Part shown: in pieces, positions 12,041-23,789 of the stretch | Numbering within the stretch: the stretch's first letter is position 1 | Layout of the letters: the number at the start of each line of letters is the position of its first letter | Assembly (NCBI GenBank): GCA_030765065.1 | Contig: CM060987.1 | Coordinates: 77,243,833-77,307,832 of the forward strand | DNA length: 64,000 nt | From: Deroplatys truncata | Lineage: Eukaryota; Arthropoda; Insecta; Mantodea; Mantidae | Direction: 5' to 3' | Made by a program: the position numbers and the translations under genes | Notes under the pieces: generated by a model | The model's input: the letters and a program-made list of their open reading frames with translations, nothing else | What the model was told of the DNA's origin: nothing | The model's database searches: none

Positions 12041-12337
12041 TAATCGTTGATTTTCAGTCAGTGTTCACATGATAAGATGACATGCATTAGTATAAAGGAC
12101 TTTTCAAAGCAGAGACTAGTAGAGACTTAGTTTTATCTTCATAACAATAGGAAAAGTGGCTTACGTATTTTATCATTAATTCACTATATTCTGAATGGCC
12201 CACTGACATTATGATAAAATCTAATGGTTTGTAATCCTCTAATATTAATGTTCCAGAAATAGTGACGAACCTGGCAGATACGCAGGTTCCTAACGTCTAG
12301 CTTCTATTATTAGTAATAATGCGAGGTATAGGATTTT

Positions 12338-12487
12338 CTTCTTCTTCTTTAACGGATTGCCCTCCTCTTTATAAGACTTACATCCCCAAGAACTTAAAAG
12401 CCAATGTCTTGGGGCAGTAACCTGTCGAGGAGCAAGCAAACACTGAATCATGGCATATCCAGGAGGGATGATCAGCCCAGTACCTGG
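12338..12487 (-). mobile_element. SINE family S1, 5'-truncated copy
   Basis: The minus strand matches the 3' third of the complete S1 copies: the TATCCAGGA segment, GCTCCTCGACGGG, and the closing CATAAGAGGAGGG region followed by an A-rich tail (TTCTTCTTCTTC as read here). The tRNA-like head is missing. Confidence 0.75.
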
Positions 12488-13009
12488 ATAGAATTTTCTA
12501 GTGCATAAATTAAAGTCCGAATCAAAACTGCTTAACCGTTAAATGAAGAATTTTAAAGATTTTCGTAAAAATCTATTGGTTATTGGAATGTGGATGTTAG
12601 AAAAGATTTCCGCTGTCCAAAATACATATTCGTGTCTGTGTGATTTTATAAATTTGTGCCAGAGCTGTGTGAAAAGCTTTGATTGTTATCATTCCTCCGG
12701 CTTCATTGGTATGTTAATGTCCCATCCTTTTCATGTAATTTTACAAGTTCCTACTTGTGTTGGTAAAACTTCCTACAACGTTGTCTATCAAGTCCTTCCC
12801 AATTTGACTGGGCATATTATCATGTTTCAATTGGTGGGAAAATACTAGGCGGAAATTTTCAGTACCACGATACAATACTCCAGTTACACATTAAAATACA
12901 AATAAAAGGCATGTGCACAGGAATGTTACTCTACAGCTTAGGCCATCTATCAACACGTTACTATAGCAGATACTCTAGGAAGTTAAACAAATTTTAATTA
13001 AGCGGAAGT
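12488..13009. other. unassigned stretch
   Basis: The 101-codon frame 12543-12848 has several cysteines and hydrophobic patches but no motif I recognise. I do not call it a gene. Confidence 0.35.
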
Positions 13010-13660
13010 AAACGTTGTTACGCAAGCTTATTTAGTCTATCTGCTTTATCTTTATCGTGATAAACGTTTTCATATATATAAAGTTTAATTACATATTTCG
13101 TTGTAAGTATAAGGGGGATAGAGGAAACTAAATCGATATTCAGGCGCTTAGAAGCGGCTCGCTATGGCTTTAAAATTCCATATTCTTTTCATAAAATCGC
13201 CAGAAACAAGTGAAAAGCAACAGCAACTTTAAAAAGATTGCAAAGTATTGAACAATTGAAACCGATATTAACGGATAATATCTCAGAAATTGTTATTCCA
13301 AAAAAAAATTATTTGAAATAAATTGTGTGTATTAACGTGTTCAAGCTATTCAAAATTATACAAAATTCCTTCCGAATGAAGTGGATTTTACAGCCTATTT
13401 CCAGAAAACTAAAGATGTATATTTCATTTTCTCATCTTAAAATCTTAAATGTATAACATTTAATCATTTTACGGCATTTTTAGAAAATAAAAATTTCGAA
13501 AAAAATATGTTGGGGTGGGTGGATTATCTTTAAAAAATTTCGTATAGCGTCTTTGGAAAATTTTGAACTTAAATAATAGGTTTGGTACTTATCCAACTTT
13601 TCGTTTTGTAGTTAACGCTATTCACCGACACACACACTCGTGAGCCTTTTTATAAAAATG
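13010..13660 (+). repeat. family A repeat, 3'-truncated, diverged subfamily
   Basis: It matches family A in order: TATCGTGATAAACG, ATATCTCAGAAATTG, AAATAAATTGTG, AAAATTCCTTCCGAATGAAG, then the acacacac microsatellite at 13629-13637. The first about 80 bases and the last about 120 bases of the family are missing or too diverged to see. Confidence 0.75.
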
Positions 13661-14069
13661 CTTTTATTACATTTATATATTCTCGATGAAAGAGTCATAT
13701 CGAAGTTTTGTGTGGAATGCAATAATACCTTCTCTGCCTACCAGGTAGTGATAGGTAGAGTAAAAAGAAACACTTTTGTTAACTTCCAATTCATTCACAA
13801 GCGACTTCTCATTAGGAATACATTTAAAATTCTTAGATCCAGCCCTTTCATATGCCCAGTGTTTTTGATAAAGTTTCTAGTGTATGTGAATCTCCACTAA
13901 TCCTGAGGATGTCACTAAATGTGTTCTTTCCTGGATATACATTATTTGTGCACTAACCAGTATATATTTGCTAGCAAGTAGCTATTATTACACCAATATT
14001 TGAGGTCACTTGGCTTAATTTTATCTTTTGTAGTTATCTAAGATAGGCGAAGTATGCAGTCTTTCTAAA
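13661..14069. other. unassigned stretch
   Basis: No feature recognised. An 86-codon frame at 13640-13900 starts inside the repeat and has no known motif. Confidence 0.35.
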
Positions 14070-14167
14070 ACCGCTATCTAGATTTCACCGAAAATACAGT
14101 TTTGAGATACATAGATTCCAGGAAAAGGAGCTTTTGAAAAAAAGTCCACTCATGTATTAAAATTTCG

Positions 14168-14210
<43 letters not shown>

Positions 14211-14215
14211 CGTGC
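14070..14215 (-). repeat. family A repeat, 3'-end fragment with (GT)n
   Basis: The minus-strand match covers the segment read here as TTTCACCGAAAATACAG, which abuts the family microsatellite. Here that is an expanded (TG)n run at 14170-14210. Confidence 0.65.
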
Positions 14216-14599
14216 GCGCTTATGTATGGCGGTTACAATCGCAGTCATGTTTCATTTGCTTCTTTGGAATATTACTGTTTATTATGATTTCTTCGATGAC
14301 CCTTAGCGTCTGTTTCATCATTGTAATGTTTTAGAAATACAACTATAGAAACTTAAGCATTCTCATACCAATCTGCTGATGGCTGTTATTGCAGACATAC
14401 CATCATCACCTGTAACCTTCGTTCATTAAAATTAAGGTATTCAATAGAAGCCATTCTTAGCTTACACTTTCCTAGTTCTTACTCCAAGTAGGAGATGATA
14501 AAACTAGGCTTTCAGTTCGGGTCCTAGCTCATATTTCAATATAAGGAAGGATCGAGTTAAAACGGATTCTCTTCGGCAACTCGCTTCCATCCCTATGTA

Positions 14600-15274
14600 A
14601 GAGGCGCGTTTTTAAAGTAAGTACATACCCATAATATTTTTTAAAAAAATAACACAACATTATTTTCCAAATACTTTATTAACTTGCACCTTGCACTACT
14701 TCTCCACATAGTCTATGCCGTTATTCAGGCACTTGTATTGGGAAAGCAGTTTTGTATGGCTTCATCAAAGAATGATGCCGCCTGTGATGAAAGCCAGGTC
14801 TGCACTGCTTGTTTCACAACATCGTCGTCGTTGAATTCATGTTTTCCACCAAGTAAATTCTTCAAATGAAGAAAAAATGAAAATCGCTTGTGCCAAATCC
14901 ATACTGCAGAGAAGGTGGTCGAATTCTTCCCAACCAAATGATGCGATCAAATCTTGAGTTTGTTTGGCTGTGTGTCCCCGGTCATTGTCACTCATTATTG
15001 TTTCCCCATAAACCTCATACAATTGTCAATGAAATGTTGCTGGTGTAACATTTCTCGCATTTAAAACACGAATCACTGATCTGACTTCATAGTAGGTGGG
15101 TCGTTGCATTGTTTTGAACATTTGGAAACGTTCTGACAACAGGAAAACATAAAATATCGTTCGCTCACAGCTATGTATGGCTTCCTAATGATGGAGAAAG
15201 TATTCGTGCATGCTCAAAATCGCGATTGCAGCGACAAAACGTAAAAGCGGTACACACTTTAAAAATACGCTTCG
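14600..15274 (-). mobile_element. mariner element M1, internally deleted (675 bp)
   Basis: Imperfect terminal inverted repeats of about 27 bases (GAGGCGCGTTTTTAAAGT at the left end and, on the minus strand, GAAGCGTATTTTTAAAGT at the right end) are each bordered by a TA (14598-14599 and 15275-15276), the Tc1/mariner target duplication. The interior encodes a broken mariner transposase on the minus strand. A full mariner is about 1.3 kb, so about half is missing. Confidence 0.85.
14696..15109 (-). pseudogene. mariner transposase with N-to-C internal deletion
   Basis: Starting at the ATG at 15109, the frame opens MQRPTYYEVRSVIR, a typical mariner N-terminus, and runs through one stop to the first helix-turn-helix block (EVYGETIMS). 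It then jumps directly to the second catalytic block, SDNDRGHTAKQTQDLIASFG (HDNARPHTA in the family), and to a damaged YSPDLAPSD block. After a frameshift comes HLKNLLGGKHEFNDDD and QAVQTWL, and a further shift gives CLNNGIDYVEK with its stop at 14696. The linker, second DNA-binding motif and first catalytic Asp are deleted. It is inactive. Confidence 0.85.
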
Positions 15275-15419
15275 TAAGTACAGCGGAATGTTTTGCGGCA
15301 CGGGGTAGTTCCTGAGTGAGACTCTCAAAACATTAAACCTTACTAGTGAAACATATAAATAATATGCTGTATAAAAATCGTAGGGTATTCTCTACTCAAT
15401 ATCAGTCATAGATATACTA

Positions 15420-16092
15420 CAGTTATTTTTAGGTACTCCACCTAAAAATCCGAAAGGCAGATATCACCGGAAATTCATGTTTTTAGGCTTTAGAACCAAA
15501 AAAGTATTTTAGAAAACGGTTCGTGTGTGAATTTCAATAAAACTTTTACCCTTTACATGAAAAATGTTATATTTGTTATATTTTATTTTCTCAAAAACTG
15601 CCCCGAGATTTTGATTAAAATGCCCCGTGTTTAAGATATTTACACGACTAATAAAATTAATACATCCGGAATTTTCGGGATATAGCCCATAAACTTCTCT
15701 TCATAAGTAATTTTTTTGTTAATTTTGCGTTGCGCTAAAACGTAGGAGATAGGCAAGAATTTCAAAGGGAAAAATGTTTATATCTTTAAAATGTAGTTAT
15801 TTATTTCAGATAATTTATTTGTCGCATTAACCATTTGTAAGATATTGGTTGTTATTGGTTTCAATGTTCAATATAGTCTGTCATGTTTCGAAGTTTGTCA
15901 CCATTCAGTTGATTGTCGCGATATAATGGAAAGAGTATGGAACTTCAAGATCAGCAACGAAGTGCGCAATAAAACTAGCTATTTCTGTACACGTTTATCT
16001 GGATTAATATGAAATAAACAAACCTTTGTCAGAAACGTTTTTAGAAAAAAAATATAACACACATGAAAGTAGCTTGAGAAATCATCAGTTCA
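15420..16092 (-). repeat. family A repeat, diverged copy
   Basis: The minus-strand match runs from the 3' part (ATATCACCGGAAATTCATG as read here) through TTTTCTCAAAAACTG, TTTTGATTAAAATG and the AAGATATTGGTTGTTATT region to the 5' part near 16090. The terminal bases are not clear. Confidence 0.7.
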
Positions 16093-16123
16093 TCTAACAA
16101 ATCAGTTCTTTTTCTTATATATA

Positions 16124-17001
16124 CGAGGGCTGATCAACAAAGACAGACTGATTTTTTTTTCACAGATGTTTATTACTCCAATTCAATGTTTACATAATCT
16201 TTTTCAAAGTACTCCCCTCCTACTTCAATGCACCTTTTATAGCGTCTCTGCCAGTCCTTGAACACGTGCTGCAGACCATTCTTTGTCAGGTCCTTGAGAA
16301 TCGCCTCACTTTTCTTGAGCACTGCTTCAGAGTTCTCAAATCGAATACCCCTAAGCTTTGCCTTTAGTGATGGGAATAAAAAAGTCACAAGGTGTAAGAT
16401 CGGGGCTATAAGGTGGATGTGGTACACAGGTAATGTTGAATCGAGCCAGAAACTGCATGACTTGATTTGCGACGTGAGGCCGTGCATTGTCATGATGAAG
16501 TCGCCACCCAGTCCGAGAAAGCTCTGGTCGTTTCTTTGCAATGTGGTTCCTCAGTGTAGCCAATATTGACGTGTAGTATGCTGCTGTAACAGTAGTGTGA
16601 GGGGGAACTGCATGCTGGTAAATCATTCCATTACAGTCAAAAAATGTGATCACCATCACTTCTTCTGCAGATGGAACAACTTTGCCTTTTTTGGTGTTGG
16701 AGAACCTGGCGATTTCCACACTGTGCTGGCTTGTTTTCCTTCAGGATCATAATGATGCAACCATGACTCATCACCGGTGATAATCGATTTAAAAAATGCA
16801 TCACCTCCATTGTCTGGTATGCGAAATGCACGTAGGGTCTACAAAATAGAGCATTACTACCAACCTACCAATACGAGAGTGCTGCCGCCTACCAACATTA
16901 TACATAAAACCCCGCTCTTTTCAAATATTTATGTTACAGATACGAAACTATCACGGAAGCTACAGGAAAAATCATTCTCATTCTTGGTTCATCAGCCCTC
17001 G
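16124..17001 (-). mobile_element. mariner element M2, copy a (878 bp)
   Basis: The ends are CGAGGGCTGATCAACAAAG at the left and its imperfect complement (...TTGGTTCATCAGCCCTCG) at the right, bordered by TA at 16122-16123 and 17002-17003. The interior holds the C-terminal two thirds of a mariner transposase on the minus strand. The twin at 58605-59467 has the same ends and lacks the same N-terminal part, so both came from one deletion derivative. Confidence 0.9.
16173..16795 (-). pseudogene. mariner transposase, catalytic domain only (N-terminal HTH missing)
   Basis: On the minus strand it begins FKSIITGDESWLHHYDPEGK with the first catalytic Asp, and continues through STVWKSPGSPTPKKAK. After a frameshift come IYQHAVPPHTTVTAAYY, the second Asp in RLHHDNARPH, and the third in PPYSPDLTPCDFF. 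A frameshift near 16370 separates FLFPSLKAKLRG and the C-terminus NGLQHVFKDWQRR, which ends at 16173. All three DD34D aspartates remain, but the DNA-binding N-terminus is deleted and the frame is broken at least twice. Confidence 0.88.
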
Positions 17002-18325
17002 TATTTCCCCAAAAATGTTGAAATTGGTTTATACTACCGGATCACTTATTTTGTTATAAGCAAAAGATTGAGATGATAGGCAACATTTTAAAAAACACGT
17101 CAAATGATTATTAGCCGTGAGCTCCCCAGGAGCAAAAGAATAGGTACTTAAGATACGAGTTACGAATAAAGTAAACCAATATTAGCGACTATTTCCTAAA
17201 ATAACCAACACTAATATCATTAAAGAAAGTTTATAGTAATGTGTTACATGAAATCCAGTTATATGGATAATATTTATCAGATACTATGAACTTAAAATTC
17301 ATTAGTTCTTCCTTTGCATCCGAAAATGTGTAACTACAAACATTTTAACTTTCACAGACGTAACACATTGAACGTTTCACTCTTGAAATTCGTAGCATTT
17401 GTTTAATATTTGTAAGGTAATGTTTTAAAATCCTGTACTACAAATATATATTTATTACATTCCATGTCCAATAACAATTCTTCCTCTGTTGAAAAATGCT
17501 ACCTTTTTTTAACAGAAATTATACAAAACAAATGTGTGTTTTTATGAATAATATGGTTAAAAACTTTCTGTAGAGTGATCATTACTTAGAATTTTCTAAA
17601 TAAGTGACACTTCTTATGTTTAAAAATATGAAATAAATTACACTACGGTAGTAAAGTACAGTTTTCTTCTAAAATCTAAATAAATACTGGTAATAACTAA
17701 GCATTTATAAACCAGTATTGCATTTAATACTAAGATTAGTACTTGAAAGATTCAGATGCGAATTAAATAACCACATTGATGCCTTTGCCAAAGAACAATT
17801 GCTGTATATTAAAAGCCAAATCGTTCAATTTATATGGGTGCGGCCTTGAACTTCTCTCACTTTTGTTATGCGACGTAACAGCAGTGAAGTGCATTTTGGC
17901 GTAGTGGTTAGTCGACGTTGTGCATTATCGAAGTTGTGTAAGTCTCAGAATGTCTTAAATTGGTCTATAATTTCGCCAATGCACTTTGTTAGATATGATT
18001 GTTCTATGGAACACGTCCATTTTGTACTCCGTAATCAATTACACTTTGAACCACATTTAGAAAACCGTACACGCTGATCACAATATATTGTAACAATTTA
18101 TTTGGTGTAAGATCCAAAGCTCGCATATGTATTAATAACCTTCGATAAAACTTACATACCTTGGGAACACTCGGTTAGATACTTGATCCTAAACCGCCAT
18201 ACTTTACTAACATATTCCAAGATCAGTGGCTTGTGCATAAGAGCTCAAGGGCACTTGAACACCCTAACTTTTGAGACCTAGATTTATTGGTTATTTTTTC
18301 TTTGAATGCAATTAAACGTAACGTA
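17002..18325. other. unassigned AT-rich stretch
   Basis: No repeat family or coding motif recognised. Confidence 0.45.
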
Positions 18326-19552
18326 TTAGGTTGCCTCTTGTGATGACGGTTTTTAAGTTTGGTGTTTTATAAGATAGAATTAGTTTTCTTTGGTTCGCCA
18401 ACGCTATTTACAGGATACCATGGCTAGTATTGCGTATATTGCGAGGATGTGTCGGTCGTCAGTTGTTAACACAATCACAAAATGGAAGTTATAGAGTTTT
18501 AGATCAGAGTCCGTCTCAAACACTAAGATTATAAAGCTGCTGCAGCGGCTCGAAAAATATGTAAAGTGGAAGGAGAAGGTGTCGTCAGTGAGCGTGTGGC
18601 ACGATGGATCCAACGTTACAACAATGGAGAAGAAAACACTAAAGATTTACCACGTTCTGGAAGACATAAATTATGAGATATTGAGAATACACGCAGTGAT
18701 TTGGAAGAAAATCTTCAAACAGGTACTCGTAGACTGTCAGAAGAACTTGGTCCATCAAGAAATACCATACATCGCCAGACTAAGTAACTTGGAAAATCAA
18801 ACAGAAGCTGTAGAACTGTACCACAAGATGTGACATCAACAGGCTCAACGTAGAGTGTGATAATTTTACCGGTAATCCCATGGATGGTTGATTTATCTAG
18901 AGAATTGTCACATGTGATAAAAATGGGACTATTACCGCAACCCTGTGCCTCGAAACAGTGGTTCAGTTCCCGTCAATCTGTCAAAGTATCATCGTTAAAA
19001 GAATCAGTTCCGCCCCAAAGTAATGTTGTGTGTCTGGTGCAATTTTGAAGGAGTGATTCACTGAGAGTTTTTCCAAACGGGCGTGCAATCAATGCGGATT
19101 GTTATTCTCAACAACTGGAACGAGTTTATGAAATTTTGAGACGGAGATACCCAGCATTAGTCAGTCGAAGTAGAGTTCTCTTGCAGCAGGACAATGCAAC
19201 ACCTCCCTGCACGAACAACCATGAGAAACATTCAGGAATTTAAAGGAGTTGAACTGCTACCACATCCAGTATACAGCCCTGATCTTGCGCCTTCAGATTA
19301 CCATCTATTCGATTCATGGCTCATTTCTTGCGTGGAAGAAATTTCGAAAACTTTGAAGTTGTGGGAGCGGATCTTACTGAATTCTTCGCATCAAAAACCA
19401 GAAACTGGTACCGTCGCTGAATAATGGCTAAAGAATGGCTAAAGACCACAGAATTTAATGTTCGCTACTTTGAAGAGTAGTTTAATTTCTTGTCAGAAAC
19501 TTTCGAAATAAGGTTTTGCTTAAAAACAATATTAGTTATGAGACACCATCTA
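18326..19552 (+). mobile_element. mariner element M3, near full length (1227 bp)
   Basis: The left end TTAGGTTGCCTCTTGTGA and the right end, read on the minus strand as TAGATGGTGTCTCATAAC, are a degraded version of the widespread mariner terminus TTAGGTTGnCTnATAAGT. TA lies at 18324-18325 and 19553-19554. The length is near that of an intact mariner and the interior encodes N-terminal to C-terminal transposase with many breaks. Confidence 0.82.
18536..19481 (+). pseudogene. mariner transposase, full-length but heavily mutated
   Basis: The order is normal: AAAAARKICKVEGEGVVSERVA then RWIQRYNNGEENTKDLPRSG (the second DNA-binding motif), TRRLSEELGPSRNTIHRQ, then RIVTCDK-like first catalytic block near 18900. 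Further on are RRRYPALVSRSRVLLQQDNA (second Asp, 19141-19200), an eroded YSPDLAPSDYHLF block (intact in one frame near 19270-19305), MAHFLRGRNFENFE-type residues, and DLTEFFASKTRNWYRR before the end. Frameshifts and stops separate most blocks. It is a dead, old copy with sequence unlike M2. Confidence 0.82.
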
Positions 19553-19565
19553 TACGAAGTTTACA

Positions 19566-19995
19566 TGAAAAAATAAATTAATTTCTAGTACCCAACACGC
19601 ACATTGAGGGGACGTAAGCTCACTTGGCTGCGAAGGACCGAATCATGGTGTCGAGGTCAAGAGGAAGGTGTGGGTTTTCACTGTACAAAATCCATAACAC
19701 AAATCCACTCACACATTCCTAGATTTATTTCCCAACCGTTTGGGGTTTCTACATTATTAAATATGAAAGGTGAGGGGATATGTCCACCGATCCAAAGGTC
19801 GGCTTGCACGCGCGATCCCCTTCTCTCGGAATACTCAGCAAGACAGACGTTATATCCCCACCACTCGTGGCTAGCATAAGCTCCCAGCCATGAGTGACGT
19901 CATCTCAGTCAACAACAATATATCTGGTAATGACAATATAGAACAACAGTATGTCTGGTAATGACAATGAAGCCCCAAATTATTAATACGGCACA
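19566..19995 (-). repeat. LTR (3' LTR of minus-strand retrotransposon R1)
   Basis: It matches 23299-23691 in direct orientation over about 360 bases (for example CCATAACACAAATC, AGATTTATTTC, TATGAAAGGTGAGGGG, CTCTCGGAATACTCAGCAAG). On the minus strand it starts TGTGCCGTATTAA and ends TTTTTTCA, a TG...CA pair. It contains an extra internal duplication (two copies of TCTGGTAATGACAAT). The last about 34 bases present in the other LTR are not seen here; similarity stops next to mariner M3. Confidence 0.85.
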
Positions 19996-20007
19996 TCTCC
20001 CCCACTT
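19996..20007 (-). other. polypurine tract of R1
   Basis: On the minus strand AAGTGGGGGAGA lies immediately before the TGTG start of the 3' LTR, the standard position for the plus-strand primer of an LTR retrotransposon. It fixes R1's orientation as minus. Confidence 0.8.
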
Positions 20008-23000
20008 ACAAAAATGAGGCGTCCCCTCCGAAGAAAACAAAATACAAAAATACAAATGAAATTGACATATGAACCCTGATTAATTCCCTAATTAAATTTA
20101 TACATTGAAAGAATTAAACTGTACAATGAATTATATTTTATAGAACACCAGAAACCACTCCCCGGCGTACAAAATCTCTTCTAAACACTGGAAGTGCGGT
20201 GCACAAAGAATGTAATATATATCAAAGAACGGCGAAGAAGATTTGTCATTGTTTTTAGGAGATCGAAATATGTATATCACACCTGCCGAAGAAGTGATGC
20301 AGAACTGAATATGTAATGTGACATACCGCTGTTTGTAGCACTGAGATTAATAAGCCACCGACACGACGAAGCACAGAGGAACCAGCTGCGCAGTCCCATG
20401 GTACCGGTTCTGTGTCGACGGGCTCTGTCGATACAGACGAAGAAGAAAGAAGTGTCTCCTGGAGTCGGTGGGGTGCCAAATAACTATCAGGCACTGATGG
20501 TGTGCTACGAACCGCTATGCGGGGATGGTTGATCTGCTACTTCCATTTTTGTGGGACTCCTCTTTTGCGGAGGGGTACACTGGTGTCTAACAGGATTATG
20601 TCTGGAACAATATTCAGGGAAGCATCAGGACTTACAAAATATATAGAGAAAGACAAATACATAAGTAACAGAAAAAGGCAGCGGACGCACAAAAACAAAT
20701 TAAACTTAAACCTAGAGCAAGGCCTTGCAAAACAAAAGGTAAATAAATAAATAAATAAAAATAAAAAATGCATTGAGCGCGCTGTTATTTGATTCAATTA
20801 AATAAATACTGATCAGTATATTTAAAGGAAAACTGGAAGTAACCAAAATGCTAAATGCTAAGAATTTTGAATATTTTTATTTGGAAGAATGAAATTAAGC
20901 TTCTTGAAACTTTGCAATTGAAACTGTACATAAAGAAAGAGGTAGTAATTATATTATCCTGTAACGATCAACACAAGTAAGAACTAAAGCACATTTATAA
21001 ATTTGTATCAGAAGTATCACCATAAAAATTGTCAGGTCAATCTATCAGCAAACTGCAACATGGCTACTGGAATACAAGATAACTACAGGGCCTACTATAG
21101 GTGGAGGAGCCATCACCAAGTAACTATACTAAGGACCTACTCCCAAACAATGCCCTACGCGCAGTTAGTAAGCGACTAGCTCGAACTCTTTTCATATCCT
21201 TTTTCTTTCGTGCTGTAAATGTCGACCAAACTCCATGCATAATGATTCTGTAAGATATCTTCATAAAAACAAAAAGTATAACGAAAACATTTGGAACTGA
21301 CCAAAAGAAAGAAATTATCAGAAATAATATTTGTGACACACAACAAATTGAAAGAGACACGTACCCAGCTGAGTAATAAACTGTAGAATTTTGATATTCC
21401 TGACGCTGCCGGACAGAAGGATGACACTTCAACCATTTCCGTCTTTCTGGAAGCTAACAAACTTGCTGTGAAAAGGGGGTACAATACAACCAGCACAGTG
21501 GACACGAACCGCGTCGTCACTATAAGCAACTTCATATATTCTATAAACATCAATCCTGCATCGTTGTGGGCATATAACAAGTACATCGAGTACACCAAAA
21601 CTTCAAGAATTAACTTAATAATCACACAACAGCAATTTAGCAATTCAGCAAAAAAAAATACCTCTCTTTTATATCACAACAGTAAAATACCCTCACAAAC
21701 TTGAAAACAAACCACATTAAACCATTGGTAAGTACATGTCACACTTATTACCCAAAACAAAATGAAATGTACAACAAAGTACATGGAGGAAATAGTGTAC
21801 AAAAGGTTATTTGCAAGAGATAGGAAGCAAAAGTTTAAATTCTATATGGCCCTACGGGATCGTAGTAGGGAAAGATGCGAGACACATGCTGGATTTTGGT
21901 TCTGGGAGCATTAGGGTGACGGCATAGGTGACAGGATTGAGATACTGAAAAATAATTCACTACTGGTTAAGATGAAGCACACTCACGAGGCTAACTAATG
22001 CATATGAAGTCTGTAATACCAGGATATTGATAGTGCAAGAGAGAACCTAAAAATTCTGCAATAAGATCAGTTAATAGACACACGTACACAATTTAAAAGT
22101 ATTCTCGCATCAGAAACAAAGATGAGCCTGAGTATTATATGGTGTTAAGTAAAATACATAAGCATTAATGCTGTAAAAGAAGCATAGTTTACATTCATAA
22201 GAATAGCGCAGTTAAAAATGAATATCCACAACCTATGCAAAAGTCAGCAGTAAAGCATGTATATAATTCAACAGTTCACACAAATAATAATTAAACACCC
22301 AATATGAAGGAGTATAGGCAAAAGTGTGTGTCAGTAATATTAACAGAAACATACATTGCAGTGACAAATAATTATATTATCATGTCACAATTGAATAAGA
22401 GCAGAATAATTATATCATCAAACTTAATTACATATAAAGCATAATAATATCATTATTATAACGCAGAGAACAAACTTGAAAGATTACTGTAGTCGTATCA
22501 GGCATACGGAATCTAGAAATCTCACAGAAAATACTGAGACACTGCACAGACATATCGTCATTATAACCTTATCATAGTAGATGTCGCTAACTCGCTGTCG
22601 CAAAAGCTTAATGCCGTATTACCAAATGGAAAAAATGAGAAATATAGCAGGCAAGACTAAAAGAAACTATGGCTGTAATGAGACACATAGCACTAAATAT
22701 TAAACTCACCGGGCTGCGAGCACTGTCCTCAGACCTAAATGAAAGCAGTAATTGAATTATTAGCAAGAATATCCACGTGTTAGCACATGAAAAAACACAG
22801 AAAACAAGGTGGCAGAAGGGAATGTGAAAGAGAAAAGAAAAGAGAAAGAGAGGGTGGGAGAGGAGGAAGGAAGATGGAGAAACAAACAGAGAGAGGAGAG
22901 GGGAGGGAAATAATGCAGAAATGCCAAAGGTTTACGTGGCCATCACATAAAAGATGGAAAACTTACTAAAAATGTTAATTTACAGGGCCGAAATGGTGAA

Positions 23001-23298
23001 TAAAAAAAAATTTGCTATGCCAAAGAGAGAAAGCCAACACGCCGACCTGTGAGGGAACAATTTTGAATTTCTGCGTAAACGTTACATTACGAAGCCAAAT
23101 ACTCTGCAGAACTGTAGCATAAAATCTCTCAAAATTTTAAATCACAAAAATCTTAAAAGAAACTCACAACACACACCACTTTTATTCACATCCCACAAAC
23201 TTACCTCAAAATACAACACTTTATTTTACACGATACGTAGACACATAATCAGCAAATATTACTTGACATACACCACTCACGGTGAGCTTCACCAAAAA
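20008..23298 (-). mobile_element. interior of LTR element R1 without recognisable gag-pol
   Basis: The 3.3 kb between the two LTRs has no protease, reverse transcriptase, RNase H or integrase motif in any frame that I could see, unlike the copia element at 55-61 kb, whose domains stay readable despite damage. Next to the 5' LTR (minus strand, about 23298-23280) is TTTTTGGTGAAGCTCACC, which resembles a gypsy-type primer-binding context. A purine-rich run (GAGAAAGAGAGGG type) lies at 22820-22910. This could be a large retrotransposon derivative that borrows enzymes, or a very old copy. Confidence 0.6.
21124..21643 (-). CDS. hydrophobic polytopic open frames inside R1, unknown
   Basis: Two overlapping minus-strand frames, 155 codons (21643-21176) and 102 codons (21432-21124), are rich in Leu, Ile, Val, Phe and Tyr and could form several membrane segments. 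They end in a basic stretch (TARKKKDMKRVRASRLL). The joined layout, with hydrophobic helices and then a basic cytoplasmic segment, loosely recalls insect chemoreceptor fragments, but no diagnostic motif is present. AT-rich sequence can produce such residues by chance. They share R1's strand. I do not assign a function. Confidence 0.2.
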
Positions 23299-23691
23299 TG
23301 TTACATGCTGGGTAGAGGCCTAAAAGTTCACATGAAAAAATAAATTAATTTCTGGTACCCACACCGTACATTGAGGGGACATATACTCGCTTGGCTGAGA
23401 AGGACCGAAACGTGGTGTGGAGGTTAAGAGGAAGGCGTGGGTTTTCACTATACAAAATCCATAACACAAATCTACTCGCACATTCCTAGATTTATTTCTC
23501 AACGGTTTGGACTTCCTACATTATTAAATATGAAAGGTGAGGGGAGATGTCCACCGATGCAAAGACCGGCTTGCACGCGAAATTCGCTTCTCTCGGAATA
23601 CTCAGCAAGACACTCTATCCCCCACTTATGGCTAGCAAAAATTCCCAGCCAGGAGTGACGTCATCCCAGTCAACATGTTTAATACGCCACA
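23299..23691 (-). repeat. LTR (5' LTR of R1)
   Basis: This is the direct-repeat partner of 19566-19995. On the minus strand it starts TGTGGCGTATTAA and can be extended to GCATGTAACA, just before the primer-site-like TTTTTGGTG; a shorter reading ends at TTTTTTCA (23333). An AATAAAT-type signal lies within. The two LTRs differ at many positions, so the insertion is old. No clear target duplication was found, and a TTA microsatellite abuts the outer end. Confidence 0.82.
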
Positions 23692-23718
23692 TTATTATTA
23701 CTGTTATTATTATTATTA

Positions 23719-23789
<71 letters not shown>
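23692..23789. repeat. (TTA)n microsatellite
   Basis: About 98 bases of nearly pure TTA/ATT units border the outer end of the R1 5' LTR. The open frame through it is an artefact of the repeat. Confidence 0.95.

Noticed and set aside
11794-12050. Open frames on both strands
   Set aside because: They lie in the G/C-rich SINE S2 body, where stop codons are rare by composition.
21124-21643. Gustatory-receptor gene
   Set aside because: The frames are hydrophobic, but no receptor signature could be seen and AT-rich sequence gives such frames easily. Kept only as an unknown open region.
22787-22969. Highly charged Arg/Glu-rich frame
   Set aside because: A purine-rich low-complexity tract inside R1, with no motif.
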